Positions 6,350 to 13,694 of a stretch of DNA of 64,000 nucleotides are shown here, piece by piece (position 1 is the stretch's first letter; every line of letters begins with the position of its first letter). The position numbers and the translations under genes were made by a program. Source of the DNA: Vibrio furnissii CIP 102972 (lineage in GTDB: Bacteria > Pseudomonadota > Gammaproteobacteria > Enterobacterales > Vibrionaceae); contig NZ_ACZP01000013.1 in the NCBI RefSeq assembly GCF_000176175.1, positions 1,071,695 to 1,135,694 on the forward strand, given 5' to 3'. Below the pieces are notes generated by a model. The model was not told the origin of the DNA. It was given only the letters and a program-made list of their open reading frames with translations, and ran no database searches.

Positions 6350-6829
6350 CTATTTAATAGGATTAGCGTGAATAATGAAGTAAGTCAGAGCATCAATAAA
6401 CGCCTCCGCTTTTTGCTCATCCCGGGTGTAGAACCGTTTTAGTCTTCTTCCTTTGTCATCGACAACTTGAATAGTGTACCAGTCGCGTTTAACGAAAAGC
6501 TCAGGGGCACCGAGGGAGTTAAAGTAAAGCCGAGAGTTGATCGCCTTTCCCTTGGTTCTCGATGAGCCAATGCCGATAACCGCATTTGAGCCTAACCTTG
6601 TTCCGCTGGCCAGTCCCGTGCTTTTCTCTGAGTATCCCTCGCCAAACGCTAGGTAGTCATCAGTGACAAGCACACTTTCAGGCCGGTGTTTTGCAGACTG
6701 CTCCATAATCACTTGCTCAATGATTCGCTCTGAATCTTCTCGGTTCGTCATTGGCTCTGGTGAATACTGAACTTGCGTAGCTGTGCATCCAGTGAGTAGC
6801 AGAATAGACAATAGGTGCCAAATCTTCAT
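6350..6829 (-). CDS. Phage-encoded lipoprotein
   Basis: From ATG 6829 (GGA about 7 bases upstream) the 159-residue product starts MKIWHLLSILLLTGC. This is a short lipoprotein signal with an L-T-G-C lipobox, so Cys15 would be lipidated and the protein exported. The mature part is mixed alpha/beta and has no family I recognise. It follows the internal-virion operon and a small membrane protein. Lipoproteins in this position of prophages often act in superinfection exclusion or as conversion factors, but nothing here proves that. The longer frame from 6886 would bury the signal peptide and is rejected. Confidence 0.6.
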   Translation of the reverse strand: MKIWHLLSILLLTGCTATQVQYSPEPMTNREDSERIIEQVIMEQSAKHRPESVLVTDDYLAFGEGYSEKSTGLASGTRLGSNAVIGIGSSRTKGKAINSRLYFNSLGAPELFVKRDWYTIQVVDDKGRRLKRFYTRDEQKAEAFIDALTYFIIHANPIK

Positions 6830-6909
6830 TTTATCATCCGTGTTTTTTATATTGGGTGAAAATGATATCGTAGAAATCAGTTTCACATAACCGGAACGAG
6901 GATATTAAA

Positions 6910-6972
6910 ATGATCTATCTAGCCGCAATTATGGTTGTATTTTTTGCTCATCGACTCCTGACAAGTAAGTAA
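6910..6972 (+). CDS. Possible 20-residue membrane peptide
   Basis: ATG 6910 is preceded by GAGG about 7 bases upstream and encodes MIYLAAIMVVFFAHRLLTSK. This is a single hydrophobic helix with a basic end and a stop at 6970-6972. It lies divergent to the lipoprotein and converges on the coiled-coil gene. Such tiny membrane peptides occur in toxin-antitoxin and phage lysis contexts. The call rests only on composition and the ribosome site. Confidence 0.25.
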   Translation: MIYLAAIMVVFFAHRLLTSK

Positions 6973-6977
6973 TAATG

Positions 6978-7313
6978 TCAGTCATCATAATGGTGGACTG
7001 ACTTTTTGTCGGTTATGATAATGCCAACCGCCACATCTTCTGGAACTCCAGTTCTGACAAGCCTTTTTATTTTTACGTCATCAGAGATTAAATCATCTTC
7101 AAGCTGACTCAATTGCATATTAATAGTTTTACATTCCCCCTCCAGTCGCTTTACCTCCCGTTCTAGAACATAAACCCTATCTTCGATTTCTATGCGCATT
7201 TTCTCGCCTATTTCATTGGCCCTCCACCTGCCATAGAAATCCAAAATAAGGTAAAAAATCAAGAATGCAACAATGCCATTAAGAGAGAAATTTTCAAAAA
7301 TCCAGTCAGTCAT
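6978..7313 (-). CDS. Small membrane-anchored coiled-coil protein
   Basis: The 111-residue product (ATG 7313) has a hydrophobic segment at about residues 10-30 (NGIVAFLIFYLILDFYG). A heptad-like coiled coil follows (MRIEIEDRVYVLEREVKRLEGECKTI in pattern), then a C-terminal domain ending in acidic/His residues. Topology resembles Rz-like spanins or small phage membrane proteins with one N-terminal anchor, but no lysozyme or Rz1 partner is evident; the downstream lipoprotein is longer than typical Rz1. Function unknown. Confidence 0.5.
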   Translation of the reverse strand: MTDWIFENFSLNGIVAFLIFYLILDFYGRWRANEIGEKMRIEIEDRVYVLEREVKRLEGECKTINMQLSQLEDDLISDDVKIKRLVRTGVPEDVAVGIIITDKKSVHHYDD

Positions 7314-7372
7314 AAGCCACACCAATTTGCTTTTGGAAAAATATTACCAAAATAATTGGAGCGACTTCTATG

Positions 7373-9202
7373 CTACTGATCTTGATTTTCGGCGGACAAT
7401 TCATTCACGGCATTATCTAGTCCGATAAGCGCCTGGTTATATTCCGGCGTGTACGGCCTTGATTGCTTGATCTTGCGAAGTGCGTTTCTAAGTTTGCGAG
7501 ATTCAAGTAATCGCCCGGCCGTACCAAGAGTAATAGCTCCAGCAGTAGCAACACCGCCAGTACCGGCAATGTCGGCAACAGGGGCCATACTGATAAGGGT
7601 CATGATTTGCTGTCCGTTCTGGTTGTAGATGCCAGATTGCGCCGCTTGCTTGGTCTGCTTTAGATAGGACAGAAGATCAAGATATGTCTGCTTCTGTTCG
7701 CCCTTCATGAAAACATCCATCTGGTTTTCAAGCTTCTTAGCTCGCTGCAGGAATCGCTCTGGACTTTCGTTGTCCTCGAAAGCCTTAGCCAACTCATTAA
7801 CCAGCATTCCCCGCGCATTATCTCGCCCCTGACTATCCAGCTCTCGATATAGCTTGACGTTTTCTGAGCGATCGTTGCTCATTAGCATCTTGCTCACTTC
7901 TTCTGGCTTCACATCACCTTTGCTCAGAACATTTTTCAGCTTGGTCTTTTTCGCTTCGTTGTATTGCTTCGCCAACCTTGCGTCTACCGCTTTCAGTTTT
8001 TGAACAGCTTGAGGCCCAGCGACAGAATCAACAGCGGAGTGAATATCATCAGTCATTGCCTTGTACACTCTGTCGATGACGCGATCAGACTGGGTTTTTG
8101 CTGTTTCACTCTTCAGAGATTCACGAACGTACGTCCGGTTGTTTCTCATCGTGTTGTAATCAACATCTCCGCTAGAAATCTGCTCTTTCAGCGTGTTCAG
8201 TTGAGAAAGAAGCGCATCATCAGCGATAACACCAGGCTTGGTCATTCTTTCGATTTCAGAATCGATGGCAGCAATGGTTTTTGTTGCCGGCACCGGAGCG
8301 TCACCCATCTTATTGCCGATCTCTTCGTAACGCTTACTCATCGCCTTCGATACCTTGTCCTGAGAGCGAGCAAGTGAGTTGTACAGGTCTTGATCGGTTA
8401 CTTGATTGAAACCTTCCGTAAAGCCTGAGATTGCAGCTTGCCTTGCTTCTTGTTGCTTCGCTCTCATTCCGCCAGTGCCAACAAACGGAACCTTCTCCGC
8501 CGCTCCGCGCACAGCTTTGCCAGCAAATGTAGATGGCGGAGCAACATCACTCGCGAACAGTGGTGCTCTGTTCTGTTCTGCGAATCTCTCCGCTCTGGCG
8601 ATCTGTTCTGGAACCACAACTTTGCCAGGCTGGCGTCCAATGCGTACACGTCCGGCATTAGGAAGCCCGGTCGCCACGGGTGGAAGCGACTGAGTAGCCT
8701 CGCCAATGGCGCGCACTTGCGCCTGCCCTGCTTCTGTCTTTGGTTCATAGGTAAACATCGCCGCAGTGCGCTGCTGAAGCGCCTGAGCTTCTTCTGGCGT
8801 GAGAATGCCTGCAAGGTCACCAATTGCGCCTGCAAGCCCTCCAAGGGCGCCAGCAGCCATGCCAGTAGTACCACCAGTTATGGTGCTCAACGCAGTCTCA
8901 CCTGCGCCAATAGCATTCTCAGCGGCAGTGAAATCACTAATGCCTTTTCTACCGCCCGGTACCTCTGGTACAGGTTGAGAGTAACCTTCCTCAGTCGGAA
9001 GGAAATACGGATCTTCTTGGCTTACTGGTTGCGTGGTTCCTGCCTGTGGTTGTTCTGCTGGTGGTTGCTCTTGCATTGGCTGAGTTTGAAAGTCCGCTTG
9101 AGTTGCTAACCCTGCTGAAATCGCCTTTTGCATGATCTGTTCTTTGGGTGTGCCTTCTGGTACGCCCTTGATCACCTTTCCGTTCGGCAGTCTTACATCC
9201 AT
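7373..9202 (-). CDS. Podovirus internal virion / DNA-ejection protein, largest (gp16-like position)
   Basis: The 609-residue protein begins with MDVRLPNGKVIKGVPEGT, a short domain often found at the N-terminus of large podovirus internal proteins. A Pro/Gln-rich linker follows, then a Gly/Ala-rich hydrophobic stretch (about residues 95-140) and a long helical charged region. Another Ala/Gly membrane-like stretch lies near residues 540-570. Such proteins leave the virion and form part of the channel for DNA entry. ATG 9202 overlaps the upstream stop (TGATG) and is preferred to the GTG at 9205. It is last in a coupled four-gene set equivalent in order to P22 14-7-20-16 and T7 13-14-15-16. Specific family membership is inferred from order and style. 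Confidence 0.6.
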   Translation of the reverse strand: MDVRLPNGKVIKGVPEGTPKEQIMQKAISAGLATQADFQTQPMQEQPPAEQPQAGTTQPVSQEDPYFLPTEEGYSQPVPEVPGGRKGISDFTAAENAIGAGETALSTITGGTTGMAAGALGGLAGAIGDLAGILTPEEAQALQQRTAAMFTYEPKTEAGQAQVRAIGEATQSLPPVATGLPNAGRVRIGRQPGKVVVPEQIARAERFAEQNRAPLFASDVAPPSTFAGKAVRGAAEKVPFVGTGGMRAKQQEARQAAISGFTEGFNQVTDQDLYNSLARSQDKVSKAMSKRYEEIGNKMGDAPVPATKTIAAIDSEIERMTKPGVIADDALLSQLNTLKEQISSGDVDYNTMRNNRTYVRESLKSETAKTQSDRVIDRVYKAMTDDIHSAVDSVAGPQAVQKLKAVDARLAKQYNEAKKTKLKNVLSKGDVKPEEVSKMLMSNDRSENVKLYRELDSQGRDNARGMLVNELAKAFEDNESPERFLQRAKKLENQMDVFMKGEQKQTYLDLLSYLKQTKQAAQSGIYNQNGQQIMTLISMAPVADIAGTGGVATAGAITLGTAGRLLESRKLRNALRKIKQSRPYTPEYNQALIGLDNAVNELSAENQDQ

Positions 9203-10404
9203 CACAAATCACTCCATTCAACGACATCTTGCGGCTTCGCTTGCGCATCACCAAACAATGGGTTTTGATCTGCGAACTGTTGGAACTGAGCCTCAAACTC
9301 GCCTTGGTCAAAATAGCCTTTGTCTTTGCGGAACTGCTGCGCCTGTTTGGCGTAGTCTTTCTGCCTGTTAAGCAGTGCTTTGTTGTAATCAAACACCTGC
9401 TTACGGCCTTCTCGCGTATTTGATAGGTTTGGCACCGTGTTCTGCAGGAATGCCATATCACCTTCGGATAGCGCGCCAGACATTTGCTGAGACTTATCAA
9501 GAACAAGTTCATTGGATACAGCACGGAAAGCCTCTGACTCTGGCATTCCTGAAATGTCGATGCCCAAGTTTTTAGCCAGCGCACCAACGGCAAGCTTCGC
9601 ATTCGCGCCGGGGCCAGAAAACGCCTTTTCGTTTAGCTTGATAAGGCGATCAACCTTGTTCTCTTCGGCTCGTACTTGCTTTTGCTGTTGCTGGATGTCG
9701 GTGTATGCCTTTGCATTTAGCTTTCCGATCTCTTCATCAAACTTGCTCTGATTACCACCAACGTTAACCACTGTCTGCGGTTTCTGTTCGCCGCGCACAA
9801 ACCCGCCTTGGATTGGCTCAAATTGCCCTGTTCTCTTATTTAGGCCAAAAGGTCGCCCTTCTTGGTCAAACTGTACGTTGGAATATTGCGGCGCCTGCTG
9901 CTGAATCTGAGTTGACATGTATGAGCGATAACGCTCTGGATAGCTCGCAGCAAACACACCCTCAGTGGTCTTGAGGAAGTTCGCTGGATTGTCCTTGTAC
10001 ATTTGCAGCCTGCCGACAGTGTCGGACGGATCAGCGCCGATGCTTTTTAAATAGTCGATGCGTTGATTTAGGTACTTCTCTGTATTCTCCGGATCGGAAA
10101 GAATTCGTGATGTGGTATCCACGAAGTTTTTCTCAGTCGCATCATTTTTGAACTCAAATCCAGATCGAATGGCTTGAGACATTTTAGGGTACTTGATAGA
10201 AACCTGAGCGATCTGGTTAGGATCGCCAGACTGCAACGCAGAGTTAATCTCCGATTGCATTTGCTCTTGCTTTGTAACTGCCTGGCTTTTCGCACGGCTT
10301 TGATCGATAGCTTGTCCGGCTAGTCCTCCAAATTGTCCAAGAGCTTGTGACATCTGGGAGTTTGCGGACAGAAGCCCGCTCCAGTCTGGGTTATACCCTT
10401 GCAT
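9202..10404 (-). CDS. Podovirus internal virion / DNA-ejection protein (gp20-like position)
   Basis: The 400-residue product (ATG 10404, MQGYNPDWSGLLSANSQM) is Gln-, Ala- and Ser-rich and mostly helical. It has a long charged coiled segment in the middle (about 215-260) and no signal peptide. It resembles the middle ejection protein of P22-like phages, which is injected with the DNA. Its start overlaps the upstream gene's stop by 14 bases and its stop overlaps the next gene's ATG. The longer start at 10467 lies deep in the upstream gene and is less likely. Confidence 0.6.
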   Translation of the reverse strand: MQGYNPDWSGLLSANSQMSQALGQFGGLAGQAIDQSRAKSQAVTKQEQMQSEINSALQSGDPNQIAQVSIKYPKMSQAIRSGFEFKNDATEKNFVDTTSRILSDPENTEKYLNQRIDYLKSIGADPSDTVGRLQMYKDNPANFLKTTEGVFAASYPERYRSYMSTQIQQQAPQYSNVQFDQEGRPFGLNKRTGQFEPIQGGFVRGEQKPQTVVNVGGNQSKFDEEIGKLNAKAYTDIQQQQKQVRAEENKVDRLIKLNEKAFSGPGANAKLAVGALAKNLGIDISGMPESEAFRAVSNELVLDKSQQMSGALSEGDMAFLQNTVPNLSNTREGRKQVFDYNKALLNRQKDYAKQAQQFRKDKGYFDQGEFEAQFQQFADQNPLFGDAQAKPQDVVEWSDL

Positions 10405-11344
10405 AATCAACCACCTTGTAACCAGATTTATCCGTTGAAACAGCGTCAGGGGTAACCTGCTCTGCATGGTCGGCGATTACGCCGCGACTTGAACCAACAA
10501 GGCCGAGTTTTTCAGCTTTCTCGTTCCAATCCCAAGTGTAAATCTCGTTTCCGCGATCAGTGTATTCACCAGTCGCCTTAATATTTTTCTTGAGTCTGAT
10601 GTCAGAGAATGCCGCTAGAAGACCGCCAGCAGCAGAAAGAAGACCCGCTTTATTCTGTTGCTGCATCGCCGCAGAGTTTAACGCCCCTGTACCTATACCT
10701 GACATTGTTCCTGTCATTCCGCTAAGGGTGTCGCCGCCAAATGACCCAAGACCTTGTGAGCCTTGAAGACCGCGGCCAGAAAGAGCGCCAAGAGCATTGA
10801 AGTAATCGTATTGCCCTTGATATTCACGAGCAAAGTTTTGATTGGCGAGATTACTCAACAGAGAGGCTGAGCTTGCTCCAAGCGCATTGCCTGTTGCTGT
10901 CGAACCTAGCCCCCCAGTTGCTTCTGCAGCATTCAATAGCGAGTATTGAGCTTCTTTGTTCATGGTTTTGAATTCAGGCGATGAGACTGCGGCTGCATAA
11001 TCCGGTCCAGAAGTAGCCATGTTTTGCAGCGTACTAAGCAATCCCTCTTGTTTCCCGAGCGCTCTCTGGCCAGCATTTGAATATGGTTCAAACTGGTTTT
11101 TGATGTAGTTTAACCAATCCTGCTGCATCCCTAACGTTTTATAGCCAAGATCTGCAGAAGTAGCAGCTGCTTTCGCGGCGGCTTGCCCGCCCATAAGATC
11201 ACCCGGGTCGAGAATGCTCATCAATCCACCATCAGCACCAAGAAAGCTACCTCCACTACCCAAAGCCCCACCAAGAAGACCTCCTGATACAGGTTCTCCT
11301 GTTATTAAACCTCCGCCCAATACTCCGCCTAATGCATTTCCCAT
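10391..11344 (-). CDS. Podovirus internal virion protein with C-terminal S74-like chaperone segment (gp7-like position)
   Basis: The 317-residue protein is Gly/Ala/Leu-rich in residues 1-70 and helical Gln/Asn-rich in 70-240. It ends with FSDIRLKKNIKATGEY then a GVIADHAEQVTPDAV block and VDY. The S-D-I-R-L-K-x-N-I motif is the cleavage-site signature of peptidase S74 / intramolecular chaperone domains, usually on tail fibres, where the chaperone cuts itself off before the Ser. The rest resembles the small membrane-active ejection proteins (P22 gp7, T7 gp14). Start ATG 11344 is 3 bases after the previous gene. Confidence 0.6.
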   Translation of the reverse strand: MGNALGGVLGGGLITGEPVSGGLLGGALGSGGSFLGADGGLMSILDPGDLMGGQAAAKAAATSADLGYKTLGMQQDWLNYIKNQFEPYSNAGQRALGKQEGLLSTLQNMATSGPDYAAAVSSPEFKTMNKEAQYSLLNAAEATGGLGSTATGNALGASSASLLSNLANQNFAREYQGQYDYFNALGALSGRGLQGSQGLGSFGGDTLSGMTGTMSGIGTGALNSAAMQQQNKAGLLSAAGGLLAAFSDIRLKKNIKATGEYTDRGNEIYTWDWNEKAEKLGLVGSSRGVIADHAEQVTPDAVSTDKSGYKVVDYARV

Positions 11345-11347
11345 ATC

Positions 11348-11719
11348 TCAATACCTCTTCATTAGAATTGTTTCGTCAATGGAGCCATCGAATAGAAGCG
11401 CATGTCCGCGCCACGTCTCAATGAATCCAAATTTTTTAGCTAAGTTACAAACATGCTTTCTCGTTACACTTATTAGGGCCCAAACTTCTCTGTTCCCAAT
11501 AAGATTCAAAATATCGGCAACGGCTTCACGGCACCGGTAACGCTCTCCTATCTTCATTGCCATGTGTAATTCAACGTATTTACCACGCTCAATTACTACG
11601 AAAACCCCTGAATCGTTCCAAAGGTAATAATTACCTTTGACCAGCGGCCATGCATGAACACCCCAGAGATGCATTAATTGAGAACCTGTGTACCCGTCTA
11701 TTCGGTTAAGTACTTTCAT
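11348..11719 (-). CDS. GNAT-like small protein preceding ejection genes (T7 gp13 / P22 gp14 position)
   Basis: The 123-residue protein has a GNAT-like pattern: a central strand-rich part, then EVWALISVTRKHVCNLAKKFGFIE, which matches the 'neighbour, residue loop, K-K-x-G-F' end of acetyltransferase folds. A degenerate acetyltransferase-like protein in front of the internal virion genes is characteristic of T7-like (gp13) and related podoviruses. It is needed for morphogenesis, not catalysis. No acetyl-CoA-binding Q-x-x-G-x-G/A motif is clear. It is first gene after the palindrome array, so a promoter probably lies between 11720 and 11925. Confidence 0.5.
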   Translation of the reverse strand: MKVLNRIDGYTGSQLMHLWGVHAWPLVKGNYYLWNDSGVFVVIERGKYVELHMAMKIGERYRCREAVADILNLIGNREVWALISVTRKHVCNLAKKFGFIETWRGHALLFDGSIDETILMKRY

Positions 11720-11788
11720 AGAGCAACTTCTGTTTTCACTGTCATGTACTCAAAGTTCTAAATAAATACATGGTATTGTTATAAAGAA

Positions 11789-11916
11789 GTTCAGAAACTG
11801 AACTAAGTAAATCGCCTCATGGGTTCAGAAACTGAACCGACAGAACTCACAATTCACCTGCTTTTTGCCTCGCTTGGTCCAGAAACTGAACCGAACCTAG
11901 TTCAGAAACTGAACTG
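11789..11916. repeat. Four palindromic repeats (TTCAG-AAA-CTGAA)
   Basis: Near-identical 17-bp palindromes lie at 11789-11805, 11823-11839, 11877-11893 and 11900-11916. Each has core TTCAGAAACTGAA flanked by AG/CT (first and last) or GG/CC (middle two). The third has one changed base in its left arm. Centre-to-centre spacing is 34, 54 and 23 bases. They sit between the HTH gene (11926) and the virion operon. They could be iterons of an origin or operators for a dimeric repressor. They are too short and irregularly spaced for a CRISPR. Confidence 0.8.
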
Positions 11917-11925
11917 AGCGTTTTG

Positions 11926-12330
11926 TTACCATTCAGTCCGTAAAGGCGTTCTAGTTGGCCCAATCTCTAACTCCTTTCCTAAACACTCATCCACAGGTAA
12001 CCAAGTCAGCGCATACAAAGCACAGCGTCCACCTGGATTCGTGAACTTACCTTGCCTAGTCATCGAAATAAGCCGTCTCATCTGTAACTCCTTCAACGCT
12101 TTAACTAACGTTTGTTTTCCGCCAATACCCCAACTTTGGGCTAATGTATGAGTTGCAGCCAAATCACCGTTGTTCTTGCCCTTGTACTGATAAGACATCC
12201 ACAACAACAGACGCACAGCATTTCCAGACAAACTCCTAAAATCCTCGCTCTCCATTACTCTTCTTGGAATGCCAGCAAAGCTCGTTCTTACACTCTGGCG
12301 CCCTTTGGCTCGCTCTCTTGTTTTTGCCAT
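11926..12330 (-). CDS. HTH protein of mobile elements, replication or regulation
   Basis: The 134-residue protein has an Arg/Lys-rich N-terminus, then SGNAVRLLLWMSYQYKGKNN and NGDLAATHTLAQSWGIGGKQ with LVKALKELQMRRLISMTRQG. This is a winged helix-turn-helix. The C-terminus carries CALYALTW and P-T-R-T-P. Proteins of this type recur beside alpA and antirepressor genes in integrative elements, but I know no proven function. The four palindromes immediately downstream of its stop make it a candidate repeat-binding replication initiator or repressor. It follows the BRO gene by 22 bases. Confidence 0.55.
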   Translation of the reverse strand: MAKTRERAKGRQSVRTSFAGIPRRVMESEDFRSLSGNAVRLLLWMSYQYKGKNNGDLAATHTLAQSWGIGGKQTLVKALKELQMRRLISMTRQGKFTNPGGRCALYALTWLPVDECLGKELEIGPTRTPLRTEW

Positions 12331-12352
12331 AAATCATTAGTCCGCCACCTTA

Positions 12353-13207
12353 TTAGTGAAGAGCTTTAAGCTGCGCTGGAGTCAGTTGGCTGGTGGTATA
12401 AAGCCCATCCCAGTCCTTACGCATCGGCAATTTGTCTTTCCGATACAATCGATACAAAAGCTCAGCACCTTTTGGAGTCACAAGCGTCTTATAGCTACGC
12501 TTCCCGGGTTGGTATTCATATGAACTACACGTAAACGATGTATTTCTATAAGCTGACGACGGCCTAAAACCATGTCTCTCAGCGATCAGAACACCAATAG
12601 ACGCCAAAGAACTTTGGACATCTTGGGTGTTAACTCCATTGAGCTGCATACAGAACGAAGGAATCGTTACCCCAGTGGCAAGCTGCGCAGAAAGATCTTC
12701 AATCGCACTTGATAGTCGAGCGTTCTCTTGCTCTTTCTCCTGGATAGCGCTTTGGGCCACCAGCAATGCTTTTGCCATTAGTTCTTCCGGTGATAACTCA
12801 CTCTGGCCATGTGTATAACCTCCATGCTTTCGGATAGACGGTAATACTTCACTTGTTACCCAGCGCTTAAACGCTTTAGCCTTAGGTAGCTTTGAAGAAA
12901 AGATAAGAGCGTATAAACCAGATTCGTTAATCGTGGTTACTTCCTGCTCACCTCCAAGGGTGTCGTGATTCGCGACGCCCTTGTCCTCAATATCAACATG
13001 CTTAGCTAATGCGTCTCGTGGATTTTTGTAGCCCAACGTCTTAGCGACTTCTCCACCAATAAACCAAGGCTGACAATCAACATCAGTGACAACCTTTAAC
13101 TCTCCGAACTGGGCGTTTGTGAATACCTTCAGTGAGCGATCAGTGTTATAATCTTTCTCGGAAACTAAGTTAGATTGCGCCCTATCATGGGCGTTTTCTT
13201 TTTTCAT
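12353..13207 (-). CDS. BRO-family (Bro-N) phage antirepressor
   Basis: The 284-residue protein has a Bro-N domain at about residues 25-130: KVFTNAQFGELKVV, PWFIGGEVAKTLGYKNPRDA, then INESGLYALIFSSKLPKAK with FKRWVTSEVLPSIRKHGGY. These are the hallmark motifs. A coiled segment (about 140-175) links to a C-terminal domain containing a Lys-rich KTLVTPKGAELL block. Such proteins bind DNA or repressors and lift repression. In P1-like systems the ant gene is a c4 target, but here the c4-like RNA is upstream of a different operon. The ATG overlaps the stop of the 53-aa gene (ATGA). Confidence 0.85.
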   Translation of the reverse strand: MKKENAHDRAQSNLVSEKDYNTDRSLKVFTNAQFGELKVVTDVDCQPWFIGGEVAKTLGYKNPRDALAKHVDIEDKGVANHDTLGGEQEVTTINESGLYALIFSSKLPKAKAFKRWVTSEVLPSIRKHGGYTHGQSELSPEELMAKALLVAQSAIQEKEQENARLSSAIEDLSAQLATGVTIPSFCMQLNGVNTQDVQSSLASIGVLIAERHGFRPSSAYRNTSFTCSSYEYQPGKRSYKTLVTPKGAELLYRLYRKDKLPMRKDWDGLYTTSQLTPAQLKALH

Positions 13208-13365
13208 AGCTCAGCGTCCTTTCCCGCATAGCAGTCGATGGCACAATCTAACGTGCCTTGTTCTGTTTGGAGTGACTTAGCCGGCCTTGAGTGTCCATCC
13301 ACATTAGCCGCAGGGTGAACAAGGGTTAATACTCTTTTGTTACCGTTTTCGTTAGTTTCCATCAT
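13204..13365 (-). CDS. 53-residue coupled small protein, unknown
   Basis: The frame MMETNENGNKRVLTLV... ends GKDAEL. Its ATG (13365) overlaps the stop of the AlpA-like gene (ATGA), and its TGA overlaps the ATG of the BRO gene in the same way. It contains HPAANVDGHSRPAKS and CAIDC. Double overlap with well-supported genes is good evidence that it is translated. No domain is recognised; small proteins with a similar HPA-N-V-x-G-x-SRPxKS pattern occur at this place in other elements (from memory). Confidence 0.6.
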   Translation of the reverse strand: MMETNENGNKRVLTLVHPAANVDGHSRPAKSLQTEQGTLDCAIDCYAGKDAEL

Positions 13366-13589
13366 GCGGCAACCTCACGGTTACTGATTAAATGACCTTT
13401 CCAGGCATCACATTCAGATTTCAGCCAGCCAATAGAATTCGGGCCAATTTTGATAGGTTTGGGAAATGTGCCTCTTTCCATCCAGTTGTAGATGGTTTGT
13501 CGAGAGCGCGCTCCAGTTAAAGCTAAAACTTCTGGAAAGCGTAAGACGGGGTCAATGTTTAAGGCTTGGTTGGTTTCGAATTGAGTCAT
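13362..13589 (-). CDS. AlpA-family transcriptional regulator
   Basis: The 75-residue protein contains VLRFPEVLALTGARSRQTIYNWM, then ERGTFPKPIKIGPNSIGWL and EVDAW-like SECDAWKGHLI. This is the MerR-like winged HTH of AlpA/Cox/Xis-type regulators. In CP4-57, P4-like elements and PICIs AlpA controls int, excision or the satellite's main promoter. ATG 13589 has AGAGGTG about 5 bases upstream; the extension to 13625 is not needed. It heads a cluster with the 53-aa, BRO and HTH genes. Confidence 0.8.
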   Translation of the reverse strand: MTQFETNQALNIDPVLRFPEVLALTGARSRQTIYNWMERGTFPKPIKIGPNSIGWLKSECDAWKGHLISNREVAA

Positions 13590-13694
13590 GGTCACCTCTT
13601 GTCGCTTGTTTGTTCCTTTGGACAAGAGGTAATTTACGGCACTGTATAAAATGACAGTAGAAAGTTAAGGTAACTTTCAGGAAAGTTAACTATT

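Noticed and set aside
8438..9109. 223-codon plus-strand frame opposite the large ejection protein gene
   Set aside because: Composition is not protein-like and the minus-strand gene is coupled to its neighbours.
11789..11916. CRISPR-like repeat array
   Set aside because: Repeats are 17-bp palindromes with spacers of very uneven length (17, 37 and 6 bases) and no cas genes; better explained as iterons or operators.
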